This document shows, in pieces, positions 1 through 13,895 of a stretch of 64,000 bases of DNA. Position 1 is the stretch's first letter. Every line of letters starts with the position of its first letter. The notes beneath the pieces were generated by a model. That model searched no databases. It was not told where the DNA came from and worked only from the letters and a program-made list of their open reading frames with translations. Source of the stretch: Brachionus plicatilis (taxonomy: Eukaryota; Rotifera; Eurotatoria; Ploima; Brachionidae); the NCBI GenBank assembly GCA_010279815.1, contig QEOQ01000022.1, forward strand, positions 724,835 to 788,834. Direction: 5' to 3'. A program made the position numbers and the translations under genes.

Positions 1-1049
1 TTTTAAGTTTTTGAAAAATTTAAAATTTTAAATTTGTTTTAAAAATTTAAATAATAAAATCCAAAATTCAAATTTTAAAAAACAATTGTGAAAAACTGAA
101 AAGTGGATTTTTTTAGATAATTTATTGTACGAAGAAAGTTACAAATTTAAATGAAATTTAGTATTTTGTTCTGATACAAACTTTGTTCTAACCGAATTTA
201 GTCTCTGGAACAACAATGCATTTTAATTTTAATGGCTTGCTAAAAAATAAAGTGTTTTGCAGATTTTACATTTTTATTGAATAAATGACCAAGTGTTGTT
301 TTTAAATAATTTTAAACCAATTTTTGATTGAAAAAACCAACAACATATTTTGGTGAACCATTTTTCAAATCAAAAAAATACAGAATCTATGCTTATTTGA
401 GTAATTAATTTTTTTTAATGTTTGATAAAAGTTTAAAAAAAAAGAAATATTCCTAAATTGATCAGATTTGTCGAATTTCATTCATTTTTTATTCTTGCTT
501 AAGACTTTCTTCAGCTGCATTATTTGATGCAGCTGTGACTTGGCTTCCATTTGCGAAATTATAGAAAGTTTTTCTTTTACAGCATTGATTTAATGGCTTC
601 AAATTTAGAACAAGCATTCTTAACATTATCTCATCTCAAGTCAGACAATATCACAGCCTAGTTCGTCTGAACCTATTTCAGATTCAGGGATTCAGGTCAA
701 TACTGAGAACCATTATTTTAGTTTAAGAAGAGAAAATTAAAATTTTTGTCTCTTGAAATTTTGAACAATTTAATATTTGCTGAATCATCAAAATATTTTG
801 GTGACCAATACGATTTTAAATTTTTGGTATCTTAGTTCACCAAATATGTGACCCAAACTTATGTAACCAGATAAATAAATCTCCGGTCACCAAACTGGCA
901 TGAGTCATCAGGTCAGATATTACATGGCTCACTTGGTCACTTAACATGTCAGACCCAAATATTTTTGCTTGAGTGTGTCAGAATTTTGATTGTGGGGATT
1001 ATGAATTCCCTTTTTTGACAATAAATTAATAAATTTTAATTTTATTTAG
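1..1049. other. Non-coding, likely tensin intron
   Basis: A+T-rich sequence without a supportable exon. It most likely lies inside the tensin intron that ends with the acceptor at 1048-1049. A perfect 9-bp hairpin (CAGCTGCAT, 6-base loop, ATGCAGCTG) lies at 512-535. Around 840-950 there are several GGTCAC/GTGACC words like those in the repeats of the Toll receptor intron. A short open stretch from ATG 593 is not supported by any family. Confidence 0.4.
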
Positions 1050-1544
1050 CTTGCAATGTATATTATTTGAATACTGTAAATGTCGGTAGCAAAAAAGGCT
1101 TTGAAGCTATTACTTATGGCCTAAATCATACCAAAGCGTACCTTAACAAAGATTCAACTCAATTGTTGCTTGTTCAATTTAAAGTGACCTCGTTAGGAAT
1201 CACTATCACGGATATTAACAAGAAAAAATTTATACGACAACATTTTCCGATAAACACGGTCATTTATTGTGCAGTAGATGAAAAATTTTGTTGGCCTAAA
1301 TCTCTCGACCGTATTCAAAAACCTAAGTAAATTTCGAAAAAAAAATTTTTTATTATTTTTTTTAGGTATCCCTATTTACTTAACTATTTATTTTCTTAGA
1401 ATATTTGGGGTTTTGTGTAGACCGAAAATTGATTCCGGACATAACGAATGTCATTTGTTTGTAGAATTGGACCCTGAGCAGCCAGCAATCGCAATAGTTG
1501 ATTTTATTAATAGATATTTGATTCCTAGCAAATCCTCTAAATGA
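1050..1544 (+). CDS. TNS: Tensin, C-terminal PTB domain (3' end of gene)
   Basis: Two terminal exons of a tensin. Exon A is 1050-1326, after the acceptor TTTATTTAG; a 73-bp intron (GT at 1327, AG at 1398-1399) leads to exon B, 1400-1544, ending in TGA. The product runs ACNVYYLNTVNVGSKKGFEA at its start, then FKVTSLGITITDINKK, and after the splice HLFVELDPEQPAIAIVDFIN. This is the layout of the tensin C-terminal phosphotyrosine-binding domain. In the family the PTB domain binds NPxY motifs of beta-integrin tails at focal adhesions and follows an SH2 domain. The upstream SH2, C2 and phosphatase-like exons are not seen and should lie before the window or beyond a long intron. Exon A opens mid-codon (CT completes a codon), so no start codon is expected here. 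Confidence 0.88.
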
Positions 1545-4430
1545 GCTAGTAAATCCTTGCCATTTTATTCAACAAAACAGTGATAACTTTAGAATAGATT
1601 TAAAGTTGGTTGAATTTGCTGGACTTTTTTTTGACTAAAATTTTAATTGACAAAAAAAGAACAAAAAACGATTTACAAATGTTCTTTTCTTATGACCAAT
1701 TGATTTTTATGTTTACAAAGAGTGAGAGTGTATAAATTTGCAGCAGCGATTTTTTAAATGGTTTTTAGTTAAAATTAATTTAAAATAGAATAATTTTGTT
1801 AATTATTTTTTTGCAAACCATTTCTTTAAATAAACATTATTTAATTTTTTTATTCAAAAATATAAATTTTTATTGTTCAATATTTTTGAAGACTGTCAAA
1901 ATTTCATTTGAATATCTAGAGTATTAATTCAGAAATAATTTTAAGTCATTTTAGAAAAGAGACTTTTTTTCGAAATTTTTAATTTTTAATTAGTTCATAT
2001 ATATTATCACATTGATCTTATAAGAATAGGACGCTTTATTCGGAGTTTATTCCTATTTTAGAAGTTATTTTTGAAAATAATTAGCTTCACGGTTTTTTTT
2101 TGCATCTAACGAGATTTTTTTTTGAAAAAAAAACACCATTTTTTGAGCTTGTGCTTGAGTTTTTGATTCTTAAATATTAATTTTTAGTTATTTACTAGTA
2201 ATTTTGTTTCTAGAAAAATTTGAAAAATAAATATTTTTTTAATAAAAACTTTTTATAATTCAAAAGATTACTTTATTTTGGAAATTCATTAAAAATAAAA
2301 TTCTTTTAGAAAAAAGATTTATGCTTTACGTCTTTTGTTGTTTAAACACTTTAAAACTGAAAAATTCAATAAAATAATAATTAATTTTTAAAAATTAATT
2401 ATATGAGTTATAAAAAATTGAAACAGATAATGAAAAATAATTATTGATTTAAATAATGATTAATTAACTCAAAATTTAATTTTATATTCATTAATTTTTA
2501 AAGAATTGTTTAATTTCAAATTGTTTGTTTTTTCTAAACCAGCTTATGCAAAGAAAGATATACTTATCAAAAACCAATGATTAATAAGCTATTTCTTGAT
2601 TTTTTTATTTTTCAACTTTGTCGCACAGAGGCTGTTAAAGATTAAAAAATACTTTAAAGACAAATTAATTTTTAGGGATATATTGTATTACAAAAAGTGA
2701 CAGGCTCAATTAATTCTATGATTTGGATTTGGTCAAAATTTTTAGAAGCAAATCGTGTTGAAAAATAATAAATATGACGAGGGTAATAGCAATTATTTGA
2801 CAGATCAAAAAAATTTATTATCAATTCTTTTAGCATTATGAAAAAAATTAATAATAGTGGCTAATAATCTTGAATGCTATAAAACAAATTATTACACTTC
2901 AAAAATATATGATTAGGTTTATGTTTTAAAAAGAAATTTCTAAAGAAAAATATTTTTTAATCGTCAAAATATTTTTCTCAAGTTTGGCAACAAATGTTTT
3001 ATTAAAAAATTACTTTAAACTTTTACTTTTTAACAAGTTTAAAAAAATAAATTTTTATCAAACAAAAAGTATCAAAAAGTTGAGTAAATTTTAAAGTTAA
3101 TTTTAATGCTAGGAATTTTATTTTCAAAATTATTATTTTAAAGGTCTAAAAAAACTGGACATAATTATATTTGACAATGCTTGAAGTTTTTATAAAATTT
3201 GAATAAAAATTAGCTAATTTTAAATTTTATTTTAAATATCTATTAGTAGTTCGCTTATAGTTCATTGCCTTTTTCAAAAAAAAATCTGAAAATTTTATCG
3301 AAAATTTTTTAAAGTGAAAATTATTTATTTGCGGTAATTAACTAAAGAGAAACAAATTTTAATGTTAAAAAATTAACTGAGTATTTTATCAAAAAGCGTC
3401 AGTTAATTTTAATTTGTTGCTTGGAATCGATTGAAAAAAAATAATTCGATTTTAAAGCAAGTCGATTAATGAAAATAGATTTCCAACACTAATTTTTTCA
3501 AATATTTTTTAGAAATATTAGAAAAAAAACTTTTCTTTTTTATTTGCTTGCAACCCTACATTTAGCAACGCCAGTCAAGTGGACTTAAATTAATGGATTT
3601 TTTTTGTGTTAGTAGCGAGTATTAACAACAATGCCAAAGGACTTGTATGCTTGAAAATTTTCGACTTCGACAAGCATATTAAGCTTTTATTAATTGTATA
3701 AAATTAAAAATCTAAATTACTAAGGCAGAAAATTGCTATTAAAAGAAATTTGTTTTAGTAAAATAATAAAGAGATCCAATTGAATGTGTTTTTTTGGAGG
3801 CAATAAGATTATGAAAAAGCAGTTGATCTATTTTATAAGATCGAATATTTTCAAATATTAAAATAGAATCTTGGATTTAAGTTGAATTTTATTTTTAACA
3901 AATCAATATTTTAAATTATTTTAAATTAATTTTGACTTATTTTTGAATAACAAAATGAAAATAATTAAAAGTTTATGAATATAATAAACAAAATGCGAAC
4001 AAAATATAAATCTTTTTTTATTAAATGTTTATGATATAGTCTTTTAACAAGTTTTGTTCCGATCAAAAAAAAACCAAGAAAAACAATTTGGTTGAATGAT
4101 TGGGAACCGTTTCGAAAAAAAATTCTAAAAAAAATTAACTTCGATACAATTTTAAAAAAAAATTCTAAAATGAACTATTCTTTTCGGTAAACGTATTATT
4201 CCTAAAGATTTGCGAAAATAAAATCGGAGAAATTCATTTTGCTTCGAAGCGAGAGTTTCTTTACATATTTAAAAGTGATTCTAAATTATAAAGCTTGATC
4301 CAAGGCACATTTTCAAATATCTAGCACCAAATTTATGATTCGAAAACAAAAAATTTCGAAACAAAAAAAACTTAAAATTTTGCCAAAAAATGTATAAAAA
4401 AATTCTAAATTAAAACAATCAATGGATTAA
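1545..4430. other. Intergenic, no gene seen
   Basis: Very A+T-rich spacer between the ends of the tensin gene (+) and the CTD phosphatase gene (-), which are tail to tail. I see homopolymer runs and many stops in all frames. No exon, RNA gene or clear repeat could be supported. Confidence 0.5.
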
Positions 4431-7400
4431 TCATTTATTACTGTTATTCAACTGCTCTTGATACTGTTGCTGTCTGTTAGCCATAATCATGTCTATAGAT
4501 AAGAATATTTTATTCTCGTTGAGACTGTAGTTGAGACTGTTGGTTTGAGCAGTACTCTTGGAACATGTGTCCTGCGGCTGCTGATATATAATTGACTGAG
4601 CTCCTGTCGGAACTTGTTGATTGTTGTCGTTTTGCTGCGGTGATTGACAAGGTTGATTCATGATAAATTGAGTGTGTAAGCTTTGATTGAACTGCTTAAG
4701 TAAAGGATAAACGGTTTCCTCCTTGGCAAGGCTCTCGAATAACGGTATCAATTCGTAAAGCTCTTGGTCGTGTATATCGTCAAACCACGAGGTGCATGGT
4801 ACAGCGTTTTCCTGATGAAACATGTACGATGCTGGCGAGTTGTCCAAAATAATCACCGAGTTTAAGTCTCGACCAAGACGACTTAAGTCTTTTACGTAAT
4901 TGCCGCGGTGATAAACACATGCTTCACGGAACAATCGCGCTTTGAATACTCCCCACTGGTCCAACAAATCAGCCACTGGGTCTGCATACTTTTTTTATTA
5001 AATTAGAAAATTGAAATAATTTGAATAAAATTTTTTTTAAAAATTGAACTTAAATAAAATAGACATATTTTTGAAGTCAAATCAGCGGGAAAAATCATTC
5101 AAATAAAAATAATTGTTTTATTCAAAAAATAATTAATTTTCCAAGTTTCCGTGCCAATATAACAATATGATAAATGATTTATTTTTTATTATTTGACTTT
5201 TAATTCAAACGAAAAAATATTTTTTTTAGTACAGTGCTTTTATAAAAGGTCCATTAATCGATTATTTATATTTTTATAACAAAATTTTTGATAAAATTTT
5301 GTAATTTTACGTAAAATTAAGTAAGAAACAGTAATGATTAAGTATTGAAATTTTTTAAAATTTTTCATAATAAAATTAATTAAATATTTTGGAAAAGAAG
5401 ACAATTTTACGTTTTTCTTACCAAAATCCTCATTTTTTTTGCCCTAAGTATTTAGAAACGATTTTAATGAAAGTTAAGTATTTTAATATAAGCTCACCTA
5501 ATTTTTAGTAAAATTACATATCCTTATCGACTAATATTCACGTTATGTTACGAAAGCTTATTGAAAATAATACAAAATTACGAAAAATTACGCCCATTCT
5601 GAACCTTTTATAAAAGCACTCTATTAAAAAATTTTTGAAAAATTAATCAAACTTGTATTTTTTTATATTTTTATATGTTTTGTTTTACCGTATTCTATTG
5701 CAGAGATTTCTGAGAGCTAAAACCAAAAAATAACGGGTATTGTCCCTAGGGTTACGCACCGACTCTAATTCATCGACTGACTCTAAGGTTTTGTGAAGTT
5801 CAGAACAAAAGAACAGAACAAATTGTAAAAAAATTAATTAACTTTTTTTCAAAAAGTTTAAAATTAATTCTGTGAATGAAGAATGGTGCAACATTCAAAG
5901 TTGCATCAACTGTAAAAGTCTGCTAATGATGTGCAAAATCTCTGCAAAATGCACTACGCTCGATTATATTGAAATTTAATTTTGGCTAAACTCTGAAAAT
6001 TTAGCAGACTTTTACAGTTGATGCAACTTTGAATGTTGCACTAAGTTTCATTTACAGAATTAAGTTTAAACATTTAGAAAAAAAGTTATTCAATTTTTTT
6101 ACACTTTTTCTGTTCTTTTTATCAATTTTTACTGAATTTCACAAAACCCGACTCTAATTTTAAATCAAAAATTTGGGTTTTAATGCCTAGTTAAAAAACG
6201 AAAATCAAAAATAAAGTAATAGTTAGAATCTAAAATTAAATGCTGCTTTTTAATCTGAAACAAAAATAACTTAAAATTGAAATTCAGATTAAAAGAACGG
6301 AAAATTTTTATCAATTCTTGAAAATATATAAAAATTTATTATATACTTTTAATAAATTTAATAATAATAAATTTTAATTTCATGAATTTACTTTATTTAA
6401 ATTTTTTTCACTCTTTTTACCGTTTTTAAAATTGGTGTTTTTATCTCGGGTATAACATGGGATCGATGGTGAGTAGCCCTATGGACAAAACCCGAATTTT
6501 GGGTTTTAGTGGCATAGATAAAATTTAACTCAAAAAATTTCAAATGCGCAATTTTGTTGCATTGCAAGTTTCTTGACTTTTAAAACTTTCAAATTTCAAT
6601 TTTAAAAAATGCAAAAAATTACGCATTAGAAATTTTTTGAGCAAAAAGGGAAAAATGAAACTTTCACTTTACCGTTTTAGCCCGGTTTTTTTTAAAAATA
6701 AATAGAAATATAGATAATATATTTTCGAAAATTCAAATAAAATTCTATTTGAATATCTCAAATGGCAGTTTTATTTTTTCTATTAAGCTTTTGAAATTTT
6801 TATTACGTAATCTAATTCTGGTTAAATACTTTCCTAGATATTAGAATTTTAAATTAAATTTTAATATTATATTTGAATATAAAAAATCAAATTTCTATCT
6901 TGGATTTAATTTAACTTAATTATGTGTATTCAAACAGAAATTAAATTAAATTATTTAAATATCATTCAGAAATTAAAAAAAAAATTAAATTTACTTTGGC
7001 TAAACTAGCGGTAAAAAGTACACATTCGAATAATTCTCCCATTTTTTTAAGAAATTCGTCAACATATGGTCGCTTCAAGACATACACTTGATGTACAGTT
7101 CCTTCTATTTCTACGGGAACAATAAAATCGGCGTTATAAACTTGCTAAAAAAATTAATTATATTTTTTCAAATAAAAAGAGTTAAATTTTATTATAGATT
7201 TTACCTTAAACGAACTGTGAACCAAAGTTTCGTCTAAATCGATTATTAGACACTTTTTATGGCCATCACTCGGATGAAGTGGAGGTAAAAGGTTTTTTTC
7301 CTAAAATATTAAAGAAATTGTTTAATTTTTTGATTCTTTTTTAATCAATTAGAATTAAATGGTTAGTGTTTGTTAATTGTCGAGACTTAAATACACTACC

Positions 7401-10138
7401 TCTAGTTCAATAAATGATTCTTCAATAAGTTGCATCTTGATTCAAATGAATTAAAAAATTAGAACAGCAATTTTTTATGTCAAAGCTTCCTAAATTTTAA
7501 AAAAGACTTTTCTTCTTTTTTTCTTTAACATTCTCGGAATTAAATGCTGGGGAAAAAAAAATATTGACACTTACAGATGAATTATTAGTCTCATTCGAAA
7601 GCTTATTGTTTTGCTTATTATCACAATTTTGATTCGCTTCTGTATTTGGTAAAATTCCACTGCTATCGATTTCCAGACTATCTTTAACATCTATTGAATT
7701 GAAATTATTGTTTGTTATACTGTTGTTGTTATTCGAATTAATTGGATTCAAATTCTTCGAGTTGAATATCCCTTGAGCATTTTGTTTACCATTAGTTTGG
7801 TTTATTAAGCCGTTTTTGCTATTTTTTATTTGGCTTCGATGTGACGAAGAAAAACAACAAAACAATGTTTTGAACAAATTTTTACCGCGGGATTTTCGAA
7901 CTTGAAATATAAATTTTAAAATAATTTAAAATTGAGAAGCAAATGAAAAATTAAGTTGTAAAAAAACCAGAATCCGCTCATATATAACTAAATATTGGCA
8001 TATTCTTTTAACAGATTTATTTTTACTTTCATAAAAGATGTGTTAAAATTTATTAATTATTTAGATAAAGATTTTAAAACTTTTTTATTATTAAAACTGA
8101 AAAATAAACATTACCAAATTTTTTCAAAATTCTAACATTTTACTTCTAAAAATGTGTCTAAATAAAAAGAAAATGAATAGGCCGGTCGGTGAAGCTTTTT
8201 ACAATTTGCTCGCTTAGTTCGATTCGATAAAACATTTTTAGCTTTTCCTAACAGTTAGGTAAAATGCTTAATTTTGTAGCACAACAGTAAAATATCGGAC
8301 CACAAATTGAAAAAAAAATTTATATTTACTTATTTTTCCACTTTTTCTATTTAAAAATCAGAAATTTAATGTAAAAAAATTGACATTTAGATATTTTTTT
8401 CTAAACTAAACGCTTTATTGACTAAAGAAATAAGTCACATTATTTTTTTATTAATAGGTTCATTTTGAGTATGCAATTTTTACTAAACTCAGATGTTGTG
8501 AAATCTGAAATTTACTGAAAATTATATGACATTTAGAAGAGAAATGGTATGCAGCATATAGTCCAATTTGATTTATGTAATATTTTTAAATATTTATTAC
8601 GGTAAATTCTTGCCTGGTGCTTTTGAAAATGAGTGGAGCTTTGAATAAAAATTTAATTTCATTTTGAGTTGTTACCATCCAATCTTTATTATAATCAGAG
8701 TTGTTTAAAATTCACAAGTCTCAAGTCAAGTCTAAGTCCGGACTTTTTTTTTCTTAAGTCCGAGCCAAAGACTTTTATTTTTTTTTTCGAAAGTTCAAAA
8801 ACTTTTCAATTTTTTTTTCAAGATGAAAATCATGACTAGAAAATTCTTTAAGTATTTTAAAATAATAAATTGTGTAAATCTTGATGACTGGAAGTTCCGA
8901 GATCCCAAATTCAATTTACAAATTAATCAAATAAATTTTCCTGTTTTTCCATTTATGTAGAGTAATTATTCTAGGAAAATTATATTTAACGGAAGATCAC
9001 GAAAATTTCCGCCTAATTCTCAACTACTGTCAAAGCATTTTTCCAGTCAATGTATTAAGCTTAACATGGTTCTTAGTTCAAGTTAAAATAAAAATGAAAA
9101 AATTTTCGAGATAGGCTGAAGCAATTAGCGAAAAACAGTTTTTATAATTCTTTTAAGATAATTTCAAGGTTCTCATTAATCTTATCTTATATTCAAAATA
9201 AACTATCTATATTTGATTCTTCGGAGAAGCCTTTCAGAGCTTCGATCATAAAAGAAAAAATGTGTACTTATAATTTTTCTTAAAAAAGTCTTAAAACAAA
9301 GTAAGTCAATTTATAACCTGAATTTGGTGGTGCATGTATCTCAGAATTTTGCTTTGAGTCTTTAAATTAAAGGACTTTCATAACCTAATACAAATAAACA
9401 AATTTTAGCATTGAAATTATATTTTCTAAAATTATGAATTTTATAATTAAAAAAAAAACTTTTAAAAATATTGATAATCAATTATCTGAAAATTGTCCAG
9501 AAAGCCCAAATGAGTTATTTTAATTTTCAATAAAAAACAGCAATTTCTTGATTCAAACTAGTACCAAAATTCAAAATTAGTTAACTCCAATTTTAGACTT
9601 ATTTCCTGAAATTAATAAATAAAAATTGTAAAATTTCAATTTAGTTAATGTTCTCTCTAAAGTGAAAAATTTTGGGGTGTGAACAAAAAAAATGTCATAA
9701 AATATTTTTAAAGTAGATAAAAAATTGTTCAATTTCGAGAAAAAAAAAAGAGAAATTAGAAAAACAAAAATCCAAAAGCTCTCACCGAAAGAAGTTAACA
9801 GAGAAAAAAAGTATGTAGAACTTACTGGTTTTATCATTTGGCATGCTTTTATTTACACTATTTTTAAATGAGCTAAAAAATTCATTTTCACTATCCAAAT
9901 CGCTGTTATCATTAGTAGCATTGGGCAGTAGAATCTCATTGCCCTTGGATTCTGAAGCAGCAGCAGCATTGAGCTGATTAGTGGTATTCGATTTCTTAAT
10001 TAGGCTGTATTCGATATCGCTAGGTTTTAGAATTGCAGACGAAGTGGAGGATGCGTGCAATTTGCTCGATGATTTCGGTAGAGTCGTGTTATTATTTATG
10101 TCGCCTTGAGTTAGCTGCAAATTTTGGCTTACTTCCAT
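4431..10138 (-). CDS. CTDSPL: SCP-family CTD phosphatase (CTDSP1/2/L-like)
   Basis: A HAD-type phosphatase of the small CTD phosphatase family, which removes phosphate from Ser5 of the RNA polymerase II CTD repeat. Six exons on the minus strand: 10138-9826, 7906-7575, 7435-7400 (36 bp), 7300-7205, 7144-6995 and 4988-4431. They keep frame and give about 494 residues. The catalytic motif DLDET is near residues 248-252, followed by LVHSSFK. Later come [45 protein letters not shown] and [12 protein letters not shown], all in the family order. The conserved TLFCCF motif near the N-terminus is encoded in exon 2. Vertebrate members are about 260-275 residues; the excess here is an Asn/Ser-rich N-terminal half and a Gln/Asn-rich tail after the catalytic domain. 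Several acceptors are AAG. The large intron before the last exon holds a foldback element. Confidence 0.92.
5787..6149. repeat. Foldback/MITE-like element in CTDSP intron
   Basis: Inverted arms of about 145 bp. The left arm (5787-5932) starts GGTTTTGTGAAGTTCAG and ends in GTAAAAGTCTGCTA. The right arm (6001-6149) starts TAGCAGACTTTTACAG and ends CTGAATTTCACAAAACCC. The inner 16 bp and the word GCAACATTCAAAGTTGCATC match almost perfectly between arms. The same 8 bases, GACTCTAA, abut both ends (5779-5786 and 6150-6157), which fits a target-site duplication. No coding capacity, so this is a non-autonomous DNA element. Confidence 0.7.
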
Positions 10139-11355
10139 TTTGAATTTTAACAATTTTAAAAAATCTTATTATACTATTTTTGAGTTCTAAATCATTCTTT
10201 AATTAATCTTTAAAAAAAAAATTTTTTTAAATTAAAAAGTTAGCTAAAAGATGGCCAAAATTTGAAAAGTGAACGCAAAAAGAAAGATATTTGTGGTAGA
10301 TATTCAAATAATATCAAAATAAAATAAAAATCTTTTCTTTTTCTTTGCTAGCTTTGTTCATAGTTGTTGTTGGTGGTCTTATTGCAAGACATATACAAAA
10401 GTGAAGTATATGTTGAATTCAACTTAAAGTTTTTTTTTATTCATTCGATGATAGATAAGTGAGCAAATTTGTTGAAAAAAATTAATTAAAATTTATTTGA
10501 GTGAACACGATGAACGGTTGTCATGGCTAGATTGGTAGGGCCTTGCGCCAATTAATTCAAATGAAAAAGTGAACATAAATTGGCTTGCAACCAATATTTC
10601 AAAATTCTAATCTAGTTCTATAATTAATTAAAATTATAGCAAAATAAAAATAAAAAATAAATATAAATGCTCACCTATAATTATTTTTATTTCAAATCTA
10701 TAACAAATATAGATATGTGTGTGTGTGTTTTGGGTTGTTGTTTTTTGTTTCATGATGAATATCGAATTAGGTACGAAATTATCATTTAACTTAAATAAAT
10801 TATAATCATCGAATAAAATAATGAATATTTTTTATTAGCATAAAAAATATTTTAAATTTTGCTTGCAAATTGAGTGATTTTAATTTATAATTTTGAAAAT
10901 TTTTGAAGTATTAACATTTTGTTGAAGCAAATAGAAAAACTGTTCGCTTCTTTTAGCGAACCTAGAAAAAATTTATTCATTATTTATAAAAATTAATTTT
11001 ATTATTTTAAATTTGAGTAATAATTTAAAAACGGCCTCTTCTATCCTTCTGAATTAATTTAATACAGTTTGTTCTTGGTTAAATAATTTGGAACATTTGT
11101 TTGGTTGATTTATTTGCTCCTTGTCTGAAAAGAAATGAACAAATATTTTTATTGTTTATTCTCTCTTCTCATAAGTCAGTATTACCAACATTTTAGAAAA
11201 CTAAAAATAAAATCTTTGTTCTAAAATAGAATTTACAGCTTCTAGTTTGATTAAACTCAAACAAAGATAATTATTTAATGAAAAAAAAACAATTTTATAA
11301 GTTTATCTAAAAAATTTATTTTGAAAACACTTATTTAGATTTTTTTCTGTAATTT

Positions 11356-11686
11356 CTTTCGATCAAGATTTCTCAAAAAGCTCACTAAAAAATTCAATTT
11401 TAATTTAAATCAAAAATAAAATACAAAGCCAAATGTTAGATATTAAATCTTTTCTNNNNNNNNNNNNNNNNNNNNNNNNNNNNNNNNNNNNNNNNNNNNN
11501 NNNNNNNNNNNNNNNNNNNNNNNNNNNNNNNNNNNNNNNNNNNNNNNNNNNNNNNNNNNNNNNNNNNNNNNNNNNNNNNNNNNNNCTTTCGATCAGGATT
11601 TTTCTAAAAAGCTCACTAAAAAATTCAATTTTAATTTAAATCAAAAATAAAATACAAAGCCAAATGTTAGATATTAAATCTTTTCT
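11356..11686. repeat. 100-bp direct duplication flanking assembly gap
   Basis: The 100 bases before the gap (11356-11455) recur right after it (11586-11686), with about three small differences: CTTTCGATCAAGATTTCTC versus CTTTCGATCAGGATTTTTCT. Both copies then share an identical stretch ending in TATTAAATCTTTTCT. Either a tandem repeat collapsed by the assembler or contig ends that overlap and were not merged. Confidence 0.85.
11456..11585. other. Assembly gap (130 N)
   Basis: A run of 130 undetermined bases. No coding frame through it is meaningful. Confidence 0.99.
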
Positions 11687-13895
11687 TTTATTCTCGCCAC
11701 ATTTCAGTGGCACCTGAATTGGTTAGAACAATGATTGATCTTAATCGAATGAGAACTGAAAACAAACAAAAAATTTAACAAAAATAAATTTGATTGTTTT
11801 ATTTTGAAACAAAAATGTCAGATATTTTCTTTTTAAATTTTCGACGTTTTAATAAACTCTAATTACTAGGTGATCATAATCAAGAAAAACATTGCTAAAG
11901 ATTGTTAATTTTAACATTCACATAAAAAATAACATAAATTTAATAAGCTTGTTAAACTAAATAAATGTCCAATTGTTCCATATTTAAAAAAATTTTATTA
12001 TAAAACATTTTGAAACAAAACTCGTGATTCTGTTTCGTAATAGATTAAAAAAATTATTCAAGATGACTTAAATGTTTAATTTTGATCTCTTGTTTTTAGA
12101 CAGTTAAAATTGAAATTTAAAACTCAAATTGTTCAAAAATTTCTTTTGAAAAATAAAAAAAGATTCATTTTTCGCAACTTTGCAACAAGAGAACAATTTA
12201 AGAAAAAATATAGTTTATTTATCATTTAAATTATATATTAGTATTCAAATTTTTTAAAAGAGAAATTTTACCTTTAACAATCAAAAACTAAAATCTTATT
12301 TTCAAGATTGACAAACTCTTTTTGAATTGTTGAAAAAAAAACCAAGCCAATTACACACTTTTAAGCTTGTGTTGGAAAAATTCTTAAATTCATTTCAAGT
12401 ACTGACTTTGTTTTAATAATTTTGATCAAAAAATTAATTTATAAAAAAAACAATTTAAATAAAGATTTCAGTCTTCAATAAATTCAACGATTTTTTATAT
12501 TTTTGAAATAAAATCCTTTATTTTTTTCTAAATTTAAATAAATGAATATAGATCCTAGAACAATTTTTAGTTAAATTTTATTCATATTTTAAAGAAAATT
12601 AAATTTTATGATAATTACTTGATATCTTATTTATTTCAAATTATTATTCATTACTGTTTACAATAATGAAAGACAATTCCTCATCGTCTAATTAGAGAAA
12701 ATCTGAAAAAAACTAAAAAATTTTAATAGAAGAAAAAAAGGTAAGACACAAATTGCGACTAATAAATTATAAAAAACTTTTATCTTTAATTTCAATTTTT
12801 TCAATATAAATTCTTACATTTATTTTCCTACCTTTTAACATTTAGTTTCTGATTTTAACTAAACATTTAATTTTGTTAAAAACAAATAATTGGATATCTA
12901 GAACTACCTCACATTTTAAAGAGAATCATTCTATTGATTTTTAATGTTTTTTAACAAAAAAAGATAATTTATTGAAGAACTAAAATTTAGTAATTTAAAA
13001 AATTCTGATTGATCGATGAAAATTAATTAACTTCTTAAAAATAAAATGCTTTCATTTATCTAATGACCAATTTTTTCCTATTCTAGAATTAAAAACTTTT
13101 AAAAATTAAGATAATTAGTAAAAATATAGGAAAAATAAATTATTTAAAAGTCAAAATATTATGAATCACTTTAAAAAGGCTCCACCATATTTCACAAGAA
13201 CTTTCAGCAGTTTTAATAGAATAAAATATTCACATTATTGTTTTAATAAATTCATTGAATGAGGAAAATTATTTCAGCTCTTGCATGAAAATTGGAATTT
13301 TTTAAGCTAATTTAAAAACAACTTAAAAACTATGATTCTCAAAACATTTAGATAAAAAATTATCTTTTCTTTAGTTATATATAACAATACTTTTTAAAAA
13401 ATTACCTTGTTCGAAATTATTCATGTAAATAATAATATTTATCTTCAATGGAAAATTTACAACTAACCTAAAAAATTATGCTGTTTAATTCAATGAGATT
13501 AAGCTAATTAATCAGAGAATTACATTTTTTGTCGAAAATTAAAATACACTTTTTAAAAAGCTTTTAGATTTAACAACAAAAATAGAAAATTCTAATCTTT
13601 AGAGGTTTATTCTTTAGCTGAAAATGAATAATGGAGAACAAATTTTGATTAAATTCGTCTAAATGAGTAAGAAATAAAATGCTTGTTTTTATTAAAAAGC
13701 TACACTAAAATTATTAACTTAATTAATTGTTGTGAAGATGCTAAAAATTTAATAGCAAGCATTATAAAATTAAATTTATTGTATCTATGTTGTGCTTATT
13801 ACTATGAAAAATGTTAAAGAAAATCAAAAATACTCAAGTTTATCACCTTAAATTAAATTTTTTTTTTTAATTTTGACTAATTAATCAGAAAGGAT

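Noticed and set aside
8170..8205. Short GGCCGGTCGGTGAA word as another hAT GGCC element
   Set aside because: Only one partial motif, with no termini or duplication around it.
10521..10560. A-box-like word TGGCTAGATTGGTA followed by GGGCCTTGCGCC
   Set aside because: Resembles a tRNA/SINE head, but no B-box follows within the expected distance.
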